Shown here one piece after another: positions 1 through 7,900 of a stretch of DNA of 24,379 nt. Position numbers and translations under genes: made by a program. Within the stretch, counting starts at the first letter, position 1. Every line of letters starts with the position of its first letter. The notes under the pieces were generated by a model. That model was given only the letters and a program-made list of their open reading frames with translations. It searched no databases and had not been told where the DNA came from. The stretch is from the NCBI GenBank assembly GCA_023422775.1, contig JAFAGM010000086.1:1-24379 (forward strand), given 5' to 3'. The DNA comes from Pseudomonadota bacterium (lineage in GTDB: Bacteria > Pseudomonadota > Alphaproteobacteria > Rhizobiales > Xanthobacteraceae).

Positions 1-23
1 CGTCAGATGTTTATTAGAGACAG
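1..23. other. Residual Nextera (Tn5) sequencing adapter at contig end
   Basis: The first 23 bases match the 3' part of the Illumina Nextera read-1 transposase adapter (ending in the 19-bp Tn5 mosaic end AGATGTGTATAAGAGACAG, preceded by CGTC) at 21 of 23 positions. The mismatches are at 11 (T for G) and 15 (T for A). The match ends exactly at the mosaic-end CAG, where library inserts begin. The adapter match is compared from memory of a well-known oligonucleotide. I infer that this is untrimmed library sequence, not genome, so the contig truly begins at base 24. The two mismatches could be low-quality read-end errors carried into the assembly. Confidence 0.88.
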
Positions 24-618
24 GGTCGAGCAAGGCCTGCGGCTGGCCCTTGTAGCCGACATTGGTGAGCCTGATGCCTGCGGCCTGGAACAGCTTCTGC
101 GCGCTCAGGTCGATCGAGGAGCCGGTGCCGGGATTGCCGAAGTTCAATTCGCCGGGCTTCTTGCGCGCGATCTCGACGAATTCCTTCACGGTCGTGGCCG
201 GCATCGAGGGGTGAACCAGCGCGACGCTTTGATTCCAGACCGCGAGGCCGACGCATCGAAGGTCCTTCATCGCGTCCCAGCCCGCGTCCTTGTACAGCGT
301 CGGGTTGACCAGCGCCGCCGGACCGGTGACCAGCCACGTGTAACCGTCGGGTTCGCTGCGCGCGACCGCCGCTGTGCCGATGTTGCTGTTGCCTCCCGGC
401 CGTGCCTCGATGACGACCGTCTGTTTCCAGTCACGGCCGACCTGCTCCGTCACGGCGCGGGCAACGATATCGACGATGCCGCCGGCAGGGTAGGGCACGA
501 TGATGCGGATCGGCCGGTTCGGATAGTTGCTCTGCGCCTGCGCAGCACCGCCGAACATCACGGCGGTAGCGAAGACCATAGCCAAGGCAAAGCGCAGCAC
601 GGTTTTTACGCCGGTCAT
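24..618 (-). CDS. TctC/Bug-family tripartite tricarboxylate transporter substrate-binding protein, 3' end missing
   Basis: Periplasmic solute-binding protein of the Bug/TctC family, which captures carboxylates and similar anions for tripartite tricarboxylate transporters or works as an orphan receptor. Translation starts at ATG 618 behind a strong GGGGAGGG ribosome site and gives a signal peptide (hydrophobic run ending in AAQAQS near residue 30). The family pattern follows: YPNRPIRIIVPYPAGG, then DIVARAV, EARPGGNSNIG and GELNFGNPGTGSS. About 198 genuine codons remain of a usual ~320, because the contig ends here. The in-frame reading through bases 23-1 is adapter and should be discarded. The gene lies 62 nt downstream of the IclR gene on the same strand, so the two may be co-transcribed. 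No TctA/TctB membrane genes are visible. Ligand unknown. Confidence 0.9.
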
Positions 619-638
619 TCTTCCCTCCCCATGTTTTT

Positions 639-656
639 GCATCGTCCGGGCGATGC
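639..656. repeat. Small inverted repeat between iclR-type and tctC-type genes
   Basis: GCATCG at 639-644 is followed by a six-base spacer and its exact complement CGATGC at 651-656, in the 62-nt gap between the regulator gene and the TctC-type gene, just upstream of the latter's ribosome site. Read on the minus strand, the hairpin is followed by five A rather than T residues, so it does not look like an intrinsic terminator. It could be an operator or an mRNA structure near the ribosome site, or chance. Confidence 0.35.
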
Positions 657-680
657 GTCTTGCCCCTCTGGCGGGGGTAT

Positions 681-1481
681 TCAGTCGTTGGTCACCAGCG
701 CGCGGATGCTGCGCGCCAGGCCGAGGATGCGCGGTCCGCATTCGCGCTCGATCTGCTCGGCGTTGAAACGAAACGAGGGGATGCCGCAATTGACGGAAAG
801 ACAATCGCCCGACGGCGTCCGATATAATGGCGCGGCGACGCCAAAGATTTCCCGCCGCCATTCGCCGAGCGAAACCGCAAAGCCGCGCTCGCGGCAAATT
901 GCGACGTCCGGCAGTGTCCGGCTTTGGACGTATTCGGCTTCGTCGGGGCGCTCTGCCTTCACCTTTGCGACGTAGAATTCAAGCTCTTCGTCGGTGAAGA
1001 GCGACAACAGCGCGCGGCCGACCGCGGTCGGCGCCAGCGAACTCGCGAAGCCGACATCCGGCAGGTGAGCCACGGCATCCGTGGTGCGCAGCGTCTCGAC
1101 ATAGATGAAGTCGAGGCCGAACGGCATCGCGATGGAAACGGTGCCGCCGGAATAGGCGGCGAAATCGCGCATCAGCGGTCGCGCCAGTTGCCGGACCTTC
1201 AGCGCCGACAGCACGGGATAGGCGGCGGCCAGAATGCCCAGCCCAAGTACGAATCGGCCCTTTGCATCGCGCTTGAGATAGCCGAGTTGCGCCAGCGTGT
1301 AGGTCAGTCGCGATACCGTCGGCCGCGACAGGCCGGTATGGGTCGCCAGTTCGGCATTCGACAGTGAGCCGCTGCGGTTACGGAAGGCGGCCAGCACGTC
1401 CAGCCCGTGCGCCAGCGTGGTCGCAAAGGAGGGATCGGCTTGTTCCTCTGACGCGCTGCTGCTGCTGACTGTTATTGTCAT
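681..1481 (-). CDS. IclR-family transcriptional regulator
   Basis: A 266-residue DNA-binding regulator. An N-terminal winged helix-turn-helix (about residues 22-80 with SNAELATHTGLSRPTVSRLT, then GYLKRDAKGRFVLG) is followed by the IclR effector-binding domain (about 90-260, including PFGLDFIYVET and AVGRALLSLF). These proteins commonly bind aromatic or organic acid ligands and control a divergent catabolic operon. I chose ATG 1481; an in-frame TTG at 1499 would add six residues, and neither has a good ribosome site. The gene is divergent from the acyl-CoA dehydrogenase/monooxygenase/alkylsulfatase operon across a 115-nt AT-richer gap that holds palindromes. The inferred role is control of that operon and possibly of the co-oriented TctC-type gene. 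Confidence 0.93.
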   Translation of the reverse strand: MTITVSSSSASEEQADPSFATTLAHGLDVLAAFRNRSGSLSNAELATHTGLSRPTVSRLTYTLAQLGYLKRDAKGRFVLGLGILAAAYPVLSALKVRQLARPLMRDFAAYSGGTVSIAMPFGLDFIYVETLRTTDAVAHLPDVGFASSLAPTAVGRALLSLFTDEELEFYVAKVKAERPDEAEYVQSRTLPDVAICRERGFAVSLGEWRREIFGVAAPLYRTPSGDCLSVNCGIPSFRFNAEQIERECGPRILGLARSIRALVTND

Positions 1482-1503
1482 GAGGTTAAGGTTGGTCAAA
1501 AAT

Positions 1504-1567
1504 CGATAGTTTTGTCAATATATCGAAATCAATTTGCCAATCGTGTCGAATTTAGCTTAGGTAAGCT
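1504..1567. promoter_or_regulatory. Divergent control region with candidate operator palindromes
   Basis: The gap between the IclR gene and the acyl-CoA dehydrogenase gene is visibly AT-richer than its surroundings. It contains AGCTTA (1554-1559), GG, TAAGCT (1562-1567), a perfect 14-bp palindrome, and a CGATA...TATCG inverted pair (1504-1508 and 1521-1525). IclR-family proteins usually bind short palindromes in such divergent gaps. The assignment as operator is inference; no convincing sigma-70 -35/-10 pair could be fixed. Confidence 0.45.
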
Positions 1568-1596
1568 TAAAAAAAGCAAGTCCAGCGGGAGGCCGC

Positions 1597-2838
1597 ATGA
1601 ATTTCAATCTTTCCGACCGATCGGAAGCGTGGCGGGACAGGCTGCAGGCGTTCTTCGATCAAGAGGTGCTGCCGCGCCACCGCGCCTGGCTCGGTCACGT
1701 CGCCAAGGGGGAAGCCCCGCCCTTCATGGCGGACCTGCAACAGAAGGCGCGCGAGGCCGGTCTTTGGAATCTCGGTCTTCCCGAACTCGGCGACGACGAG
1801 CCGGGTACGCGCCTTTCCAATCTGGAGTATGCGCCGCTGGCCGAAATCATGGGCCGGCTGTTCTGGGCGCCGGAAGTCTTCAACTGCCAGGCGCCCGACG
1901 TGCCCAACATGATCGCGTTGCAGAACTGCGCCACACCCGAGCAGAAGGCGCGCTGGCTGCAGCCGCTGCTGGAGGCGAGGACCCGCTCGGCCTTTGGCAT
2001 GACCGAGCCTGACGTTGCTTCGTCCGATGCCACCAACATCGCGACCCGCATGGTCCGTGACGGCGACGATTATGTCATCAGCGGACGGAAATGGTTCATC
2101 ACCGGCGCGGCGCATCCGCAATGCAGCTTCCTGATCGTGCTGGGCGTGACGGATGCCGAGGCGGACCGCACCAGCCGCCATTCCTGCATCATCGTGCCGA
2201 TGGATGCGCCGGGCGTTCGCCTGGTACGGCGGCTGCGCTGGATGGGCTGCGAAGACCATGTTGCGCCGATCGGCGAACTCGCCCTCGAGAATGTCCGGGT
2301 GCCTCGGGCGAACCTGCTCGGCGCGGAAGGCGAGGGCTTCAAGGTCGCGCAGGTCAGGCTGGGGCCGGCCCGCATTCACCATTGCATGCGCTCGATCGGG
2401 CTGTGCGAACTCCTGATCGAATTGATGATGGCGCGGTCGTCGGAGCGCTCCGCCTTCGGGCGGAGCGTGATGCAGTATGACACCGTGCAGCGCTGGATTG
2501 CTGAAGCGCGCGTCGAACTCGAACAGGCGCGGCTGCTGGCGTATCGCTGCGCGTGGCGGCTCGATCAGGCCGGCCACCATGGCGCCTGGCGCGACGTATC
2601 GCTGATCAAGGTGGCGGTGCCTGCGATGCTGCAGCGGATCGCCGATCGCGCCATGCAGGTGTTCGGCGCGATGGGCGGCTCCGATGATACGCCGATCCAT
2701 CAGGCCCTTGCCTGGGGCCGCCTGCTGCGGATCGGCGACGGCCCCGATGAAGTGCACCTTCGGCAGATTTTTCGCATGGAGCCGATGCCGTCATGGTCGG
2801 TGGCAGACTCGCCATATCTGTCCGCACATCCATCCTGA
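1597..2838 (+). CDS. Acyl-CoA dehydrogenase family protein (ACAD10/11-like)
   Basis: A 413-residue soluble flavoenzyme that should remove two hydrogens from the alpha-beta carbons of an acyl-CoA and pass electrons to electron-transfer flavoprotein. The three family domains are present: N-terminal helical (1-130), middle beta domain with FGMTEPDVASSDATN (133-147) and KWFITG (165-170), and C-terminal helical domain with RSAFGRSVMQYDTVQ. The end reads RIGDGPDEVH (378-387). Asp381 stands where the catalytic Glu of many acyl-CoA dehydrogenases lies, as in the ACAD10/11-type subgroup, which also shares the DGPDEVH signature. Start ATG 1597 follows GGGAGG at 1587-1592. It is the first gene of a three-gene operon, with 50 nt to the monooxygenase. 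The natural acyl chain is unknown. Confidence 0.93.
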   Translation: MNFNLSDRSEAWRDRLQAFFDQEVLPRHRAWLGHVAKGEAPPFMADLQQKAREAGLWNLGLPELGDDEPGTRLSNLEYAPLAEIMGRLFWAPEVFNCQAPDVPNMIALQNCATPEQKARWLQPLLEARTRSAFGMTEPDVASSDATNIATRMVRDGDDYVISGRKWFITGAAHPQCSFLIVLGVTDAEADRTSRHSCIIVPMDAPGVRLVRRLRWMGCEDHVAPIGELALENVRVPRANLLGAEGEGFKVAQVRLGPARIHHCMRSIGLCELLIELMMARSSERSAFGRSVMQYDTVQRWIAEARVELEQARLLAYRCAWRLDQAGHHGAWRDVSLIKVAVPAMLQRIADRAMQVFGAMGGSDDTPIHQALAWGRLLRIGDGPDEVHLRQIFRMEPMPSWSVADSPYLSAHPS

Positions 2839-2888
2839 GCGGTGGTATTGACGGTTACGCACCATGATTTCCTGAAAGGCACCATCGG

Positions 2889-4709
2889 ATGACGACGACC
2901 GACCAACCCCAGGCCGCGCGTAGCGCTGCGATCGACAAGGAGCGGCTGCGCCGGAAATACCTGGAGGAGCGCAACAAGCGGCTCCGTGCCGACGGCAACG
3001 ACCAGTATCTGCGCGTCGCCGGGCAACTCGCGCACTATCTGGACGATCCCTATATGCCGGTCACGCCGCGCGCGTCGAAGACCGATCATGTCACCTTCGC
3101 CTTCATCGGCGGCGGCTTTGCCGGCCTCGCAACCGCCGCGCGGTTATCCGAAGCTGGCGTCGGGGACGTCCGCATCATCGAGAAGGGCGGTGACTTCGGC
3201 GGCACCTGGTACTGGAACAGGTACCCCGGCGCGCAATGCGACACCGCCTCGATGGTCTATATGCCGTTGCTCGAAGAGACCGGCCACATGCCGTCGGAAA
3301 AATACGCGCATGCGCCGGAAATCCTCGCGCACTGCCAGCGCATCGGAAAACAATACGGGCTCTACGCCAACGCGTTGTTTCACACCGAGGTCGTCAGTCT
3401 CGATTGGGACGAGGCAAAATCGCGCTGGACCATCCGCACCAACCGCGGCGACGCCTTCACCGCGCAGTTCGTGGGCATGGGAACCGGGCCGCTGCATGTT
3501 CCCAAGCTGCCGGGCATCGAGGGCATCGAAACGTTCAAGGGACATTCGTTCCACACCAGCCGCTGGGATTACGACTACACCGGCGGCGATCCGCTGGGCG
3601 CTCCGATGGAGAAACTCGCCGACAAGCGCGTCGGGATCATCGGCACCGGCGCCACATCCGTGCAGTGCGTGCCGCATCTCGCCCGCGCTTGCAAAGAGCT
3701 CTACGTCTTCCAGCGCACGCCGTCCTCTGTCGACGTCAGGGCCAACGCGCCGATCGATCCGGAATGGTTTGCCGGGATCGCGACATCAGGCTGGCAGCAG
3801 CGCTGGCTCGAGAATTTTACCGCGAACCAGGCCGGCGGCAGCGCGGAAGAAGATCTGGTACAGGACGGCTGGACCGATCTGTCGCGGCGAATTCGCGCCA
3901 AGGTCCTGGACCTGCCGCGCGAGCAACGGACGCCTGCGAACATGCTTGCGGCGTTCGAGGACTCCGATTTCGAGAAAATGGAAGAAATCCGCGCACGCGT
4001 CGATAAGGTCGTCGACAACAGCGAAACCGCCGCCAGGCTGAAGGCGTGGTATCGCCAGCTCTGCAAGCGCCCGTGCTTTCATGACGCGTACCTGCAGGCC
4101 TTCAACACACCCGGCACGCATCTGGTCGATACCGACGGCAAGGGCGTCGAGCGGATCACCGAAAACGGCGTCGTCGTCGCGGGCAGGGAATACATGCTCG
4201 ACTGCATCATCTATGCGTCGGGATTTGAGGTCGGCACCGAATACAAGCGGCGCGCCGGCTTCGATCTGACCGGACGCGGCGGCGTCAGGCTGTCGGAGCA
4301 TTGGGCTGCCGGGATGCGCAGCAAGCACGGTATTCATGTCCATGGCTTTCCGAACGCGTTCTTCGTGCAGCCGACGCAGGGCGCCAATCTCATCTCCAAC
4401 GTGCCGCATAACCTGACCGAAGCCGCGCGGACGATCGCGCTGATGGTCCGTCACGCGCAGGCAAATGGCTTCAAGGAGATCGAGGTCACCAGGGAAGCCG
4501 AGGATCGCTGGGTCGAACTGCTGCTGACCGGCGCCGGCCGGATGATCGGCTCGCCGGACTGCACGCCCGGCTACTACAACAACGAAGGACGCGAGCCCGG
4601 GCCGGCGGCCAAGCTCAACGTAGGCCATCCCGCCGGCCCGATGGCCTACTTCAAATACATCGACGCATGGCGGAGTAGCGGCCAGTTCGAGGGGCTGCAG
4701 TTTCGCTGA
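2889..4709 (+). CDS. Baeyer-Villiger type flavin monooxygenase (class B)
   Basis: A 606-residue FAD- and NADPH-dependent monooxygenase expected to insert oxygen next to a ketone, giving an ester or lactone. The FAD Rossmann motif GGGFAG lies at 74-79, and GGTWYWNRYPGAQCD (104-118) is the second family signature. FKGHSFHTSRWD (216-227) fits the BVMO fingerprint FxGxxxHxxxW[P/D] exactly. A second nucleotide motif, IGTGATS, starts at 251. The ~65-residue N-terminal extension and total length of about 600 resemble the cyclopentadecanone or steroid monooxygenase subgroup rather than the 540-residue phenylacetone type. Start ATG 2889 follows a modest GAAAGG. It is 50 nt after the acyl-CoA dehydrogenase and 51 nt before the alkylsulfatase, hence one operon. 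Substrate is inferred only loosely: a long-chain, cyclic or steroid-like ketone. Confidence 0.94.
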   Translation: MTTTDQPQAARSAAIDKERLRRKYLEERNKRLRADGNDQYLRVAGQLAHYLDDPYMPVTPRASKTDHVTFAFIGGGFAGLATAARLSEAGVGDVRIIEKGGDFGGTWYWNRYPGAQCDTASMVYMPLLEETGHMPSEKYAHAPEILAHCQRIGKQYGLYANALFHTEVVSLDWDEAKSRWTIRTNRGDAFTAQFVGMGTGPLHVPKLPGIEGIETFKGHSFHTSRWDYDYTGGDPLGAPMEKLADKRVGIIGTGATSVQCVPHLARACKELYVFQRTPSSVDVRANAPIDPEWFAGIATSGWQQRWLENFTANQAGGSAEEDLVQDGWTDLSRRIRAKVLDLPREQRTPANMLAAFEDSDFEKMEEIRARVDKVVDNSETAARLKAWYRQLCKRPCFHDAYLQAFNTPGTHLVDTDGKGVERITENGVVVAGREYMLDCIIYASGFEVGTEYKRRAGFDLTGRGGVRLSEHWAAGMRSKHGIHVHGFPNAFFVQPTQGANLISNVPHNLTEAARTIALMVRHAQANGFKEIEVTREAEDRWVELLLTGAGRMIGSPDCTPGYYNNEGREPGPAAKLNVGHPAGPMAYFKYIDAWRSSGQFEGLQFR

Positions 4710-4760
4710 AGTCGCCCGGGTTTCGAGCTTCAGTTTTCCGTTGCACAAGGGAGTATGACA

Positions 4761-6719
4761 ATGAGCCAGACAGCCGCGACTGAAACGCCCAAGGAATCTC
4801 CCAGGCAGTCTCCCAAGGACGCCTCCGCGCCCGTCATCGCGCAGCATGCGGCGACGCTCAAGGCGCTGCCGTTTTCAGACACGCGCGATTTCGACGACGC
4901 GGCGCGCGGCTTCCTCGGTACTGTGGAGAATGCGAAGATCGCCTCGCCGCAGGGCAGGGTGGTCTGGAGTCTCGAGCCCTACGGCTTCCTGTCCGCGGAA
5001 GAAGCTCCCGCGACGGTCGATCCCAGCCTGTGGCGACAGTCGCGGCTCAACATGCATCATGGCCTGTTCGAGGTGGTGCCCGGCGTCTATCAGGTGCGTG
5101 GGCTCGACATCGCGAACATGACGCTGATCGAGGGCGACGGCGGCGTGATCGTGGTGGACACGCTGACCTCGATCGAGGGCGCGCGGGCGGCGATGCAGCT
5201 TTACTTCCAGCACCGCGGCAAGCGGCCGGTTGCCGCCGTCATCTTCACTCACACCCACACCGACCATTGGGGCGGCGCGCGCGGCGTGCTCGACGACGAA
5301 ACGCCCGCCGGCGGTAATGTACCGATCATCGCGCCAAACCTGTTCATGGAGCACGCGGTATCGGAGAACATCATCGCCGGGCCGGCGATGCTGCGGCGCG
5401 CGCAATATCAGTTCGGGCCTTTCCTCGCGAAAGGCGTGCGCGGGCAGGTCGATTGCGGATTGGGCAAGTCCATGGCGGCAGGCGCCGTCGCGCTGCTGCG
5501 CCCGACCGATCTCATCATGGCGACCGGCGACAAGCGCGTGATCGACGGGGTCGAATTCGAATTCCAGATGGCGCCGAACAGCGAAGCGCCGGCCGAGATG
5601 CACTTCTTCATTCCGCGCTACAAGCTTCTGAACCTCGCGGAAAACTGCACGCATAATTTCCACAATCTGCTGCCGTTCCGCGGCGCCGACGTGCGCGACG
5701 CGCTGGCGTGGTCGAAATATCTCGGCGAAGCGCTGCAGATGTGGGGCGGCAAGGCCGACGCGATGTGCGGCCAGCACCATTGGCCGGTCTGGGGCCATGA
5801 GCGGATCGACACCATGATCCGGCAGCAGCGCGACCTCTACAAGTTCGCCCATGACCAGACTATCCGCCTGATGAACCATGGGCTCACCGCAACCGAAATC
5901 GCGGAGGCGATCCGCCTGCCGGCGAGCCTCGAGGGCGCATGGCACGGCCGCGGCTACTACGGCCACATCCGGCACAATGTGAAGGCGATCTACCAGAAGT
6001 ATCTCGGCTGGTACGATGCCAATCCGGTCAATCTCGATCCCCTGCCGCCGGTCGAGTCCGGGAAGAAATATGTCGAGTACATGGGTGGCGCGGATGCGAT
6101 CCTGGCGCGCGCGGCAAAGGACTTTGCCAAGGGAGAGTTTCGCTTCGTAGCCCAGGCCGTGAGCCATCTGGTGTTCGCCGAACCCGACAACCAGGCTGCC
6201 CGTGCGATGCTGGCCGATACGTTCGAGCAGCTCGGCTATGCGTCGGAGAGCTCGACCTGGCGCAACGCCTATCTGTTCGGCGCGCAGGAACTGCGGCAGG
6301 GCATGCCCAAGGCGCCGCCGCGGTCCGCCATGCCGCGCGAAACGCTGGCGGCGCTCCGCACCGAGCAGCTTTGGGACGTGCTCGGTGTACGCCTCAATGG
6401 CCCGAGGGCCGAAGGCAAGCGCATCGTGCTGAACTGGAATTTCACCGACACCGGGGAAACTTTCGTTCTCAATCTGGAGAATTGTGCGCTGACCTATGCG
6501 GCCGGCGCGCAGGCGGAAAATGCCGACGCCGGCTTCACGCTGGCGCGCGGCGTGTTGGACGAGGTGATCGCCAAGCTGACGACGTTTCCGGAAGCCGTCG
6601 ACGCAGGGAAAATCAAAGTGACGGGCGATCCGATGCGGCTTGGCGAACTGATGGCGCTGATGGACGAGTTCCCGCGCATGTTCGAGATCGTCGAGCCGAA
6701 ACGGACGATGATGCGCTGA
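4761..6719 (+). CDS. Type III alkylsulfatase, metallo-beta-lactamase fold (SdsA1/Pisa1 family)
   Basis: A 652-residue binuclear-zinc hydrolase expected to cleave alkyl sulfate esters to alcohol and sulfate. The HxHxDH metal motif is THTHTDHWGG (His164, His166, Asp168, His169). Further ligand candidates in family positions are Glu275, Glu294 (AENCTHNFHN) and His339 (CGQHHW). A helical dimerisation region follows (about 360-510), then a C-terminal SCP2-like domain (about 530-645), which may bind the alkyl chain. I chose ATG 4761 because AAGGGAG at 4747-4753 is spaced correctly for it; ATG 4755 would be too close. No signal peptide is seen, unlike secreted SdsA1, so a cytoplasmic site is likely. 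Last gene of the operon; the palindromic repeat after it may end transcription. Confidence 0.94.
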   Translation: MSQTAATETPKESPRQSPKDASAPVIAQHAATLKALPFSDTRDFDDAARGFLGTVENAKIASPQGRVVWSLEPYGFLSAEEAPATVDPSLWRQSRLNMHHGLFEVVPGVYQVRGLDIANMTLIEGDGGVIVVDTLTSIEGARAAMQLYFQHRGKRPVAAVIFTHTHTDHWGGARGVLDDETPAGGNVPIIAPNLFMEHAVSENIIAGPAMLRRAQYQFGPFLAKGVRGQVDCGLGKSMAAGAVALLRPTDLIMATGDKRVIDGVEFEFQMAPNSEAPAEMHFFIPRYKLLNLAENCTHNFHNLLPFRGADVRDALAWSKYLGEALQMWGGKADAMCGQHHWPVWGHERIDTMIRQQRDLYKFAHDQTIRLMNHGLTATEIAEAIRLPASLEGAWHGRGYYGHIRHNVKAIYQKYLGWYDANPVNLDPLPPVESGKKYVEYMGGADAILARAAKDFAKGEFRFVAQAVSHLVFAEPDNQAARAMLADTFEQLGYASESSTWRNAYLFGAQELRQGMPKAPPRSAMPRETLAALRTEQLWDVLGVRLNGPRAEGKRIVLNWNFTDTGETFVLNLENCALTYAAGAQAENADAGFTLARGVLDEVIAKLTTFPEAVDAGKIKVTGDPMRLGELMALMDEFPRMFEIVEPKRTMMR

Positions 6720-6726
6720 GTAGTTC

Positions 6727-6813
6727 GTCATGCCCGGGCTTGACCCGGGCATCCACGTCTTTGCTCCAGCGAGTGAGAAAGACGTGGATGCCCGGGACGA
6801 GCCCGGCCATGAC
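6727..6813. repeat. Palindromic intergenic repeat (CCCGGGC type), probable bidirectional terminator
   Basis: An 87-bp palindrome fills the gap between the converging alkylsulfatase and glycosyltransferase genes. Outer arms begin GTCATG and end CATGAC. Inner arms ATCCACGTCTTT (6751-6762) and AAAGACGTGGAT (6778-6789) are perfect complements around a 15-nt loop. Each half also carries its own CCCGGGC...GCCCGG sub-hairpin. Repeats of this pattern are familiar, dispersed in many copies in Bradyrhizobium-type genomes. Position and structure suggest it stops transcripts from both sides; this is inference. Confidence 0.85.
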
Positions 6814-6832
6814 GGCAGAACTGTCTGCAAAT

Positions 6833-7900
6833 CTACTCCGCGCTGCTCACGAGCTTGATGCGCGGCTCCGCCTCCATCAGGCTGCGATATACCGCAAGGT
6901 AATCGAGCGCCATGCGGCGCGCGGTGAAGCGGGCTTCGAACTGCTTTCGGATCGCCGCACGGTCCAGCGTCGAAAGGCGATCGACCACGGCGATGGCGCT
7001 GGTTTCGTCCTCCACCACGAACCCGGTGAGTCCGACGTCGATGATCTCCGGGACCGACCCTCTATTATAGGCGAGGACCGGCGTACCGCAGGCCATGGCC
7101 TCGATCATGACCAAGCCAAAGGGCTCCGGCCAGTCGATCGGAACCAGCAAGCCGATCGCGCCACTGAGGAAGTCGGGCTTCTCGCGGTCCGAGATCTCGC
7201 CGATGAATTCGACCAGCGGGCTGGCCTTGATAAGCGGTGAAATCAGTTCGTCGTAATATTCCTGGTCGGCGCGATCGACCTTTGCCGCGATCTTCAGCGG
7301 AATGCCGCATCGGTTGGCAATCCGTATGGCGCGATCGACGCCCTTTTCCGGCGCGATCCGCCCAAGCACGGCGAGGTATGCCGGCTTGACCGGCTGCGGC
7401 GTCAGCAAATCCTCCGGCAATCCGTGATGAATGGTGCGGGCCCAGTTGGCCTTCGGCACCGGCCGCCGCTGTGAGTCCGAGATCGACACCACCGGAACCT
7501 TTGAGAAGGTGCTGAACACCGGCTGGTGCTCCGGCAGGTCAAGCCTGCCATGCAGGGTGGTCACGAATGGTGTCGGCTGCCGGTAGAATAGTGAGAACGG
7601 ATAGTAGTCGAGATGGAAGTGCAGAAAATCGAACTCTTCTTCGTCGCATTTCCGCCGCACGCGCTCCAACATCACCATGTGCAGCGCGTTGGGGTCCCGC
7701 ACCGAGCCGTCGAGGCGCAACGCCTTTGGCCACGTTGCATCGAGTTTCGCCGAGGTGTGTGAATCACCGCTGGCAAACAGGGTTACATCGTGTCCCAACG
7801 AAACCAGTTCTTCGGTCAGCCAGTGCACGACCCGTTCGGTGCCACCGTACAGTTTGGGGGGAACAGCCTCCGTCAGCGGGGCAACCTGCGCGATGCGCAT
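6833..7900 (-). CDS. Glycosyltransferase family 4 protein
   Basis: A 355-residue GT-B fold retaining glycosyltransferase using a nucleotide-activated sugar. The N-terminal acceptor domain has the glycine loop KLYGGTERVVHWLTEEL (about 16-32) and GHDVTLFASGDS. The C-terminal donor domain has GRIAPEKGVDRAIRIA and the EX7E motif at 259-267 (EPFGLVMIE), followed by GTPVLAYNRGSVPE. I set the start at ATG 7900 (MRIAQVAPL) because GGAG sits upstream at a fitting distance; the open frame runs on far beyond it only because of GC bias. The gene is divergent from the ABC exporter and convergent with the alkylsulfatase. Likely role: surface polysaccharide, glycolipid or glucan synthesis; donor and acceptor unknown. 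Confidence 0.92.
   Translation of the reverse strand: MRIAQVAPLTEAVPPKLYGGTERVVHWLTEELVSLGHDVTLFASGDSHTSAKLDATWPKALRLDGSVRDPNALHMVMLERVRRKCDEEEFDFLHFHLDYYPFSLFYRQPTPFVTTLHGRLDLPEHQPVFSTFSKVPVVSISDSQRRPVPKANWARTIHHGLPEDLLTPQPVKPAYLAVLGRIAPEKGVDRAIRIANRCGIPLKIAAKVDRADQEYYDELISPLIKASPLVEFIGEISDREKPDFLSGAIGLLVPIDWPEPFGLVMIEAMACGTPVLAYNRGSVPEIIDVGLTGFVVEDETSAIAVVDRLSTLDRAAIRKQFEARFTARRMALDYLAVYRSLMEAEPRIKLVSSAE

Noticed and set aside
619..680. Intrinsic terminator between the IclR and TctC-type genes
   Set aside because: The hairpin at 639-656 is followed by A residues, not T residues, in the direction of transcription.
1482..1499. TTG 1499 as the IclR start
   Set aside because: No ribosome site and the added residues are not typical; ATG 1481 preferred, though not proven.
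4875..6830. 651-codon open frame antisense to the alkylsulfatase gene
   Set aside because: Arg/His/Gly-rich, no recognisable motifs, and mirrors the real gene; long antisense frames are expected in GC-rich coding sequence.
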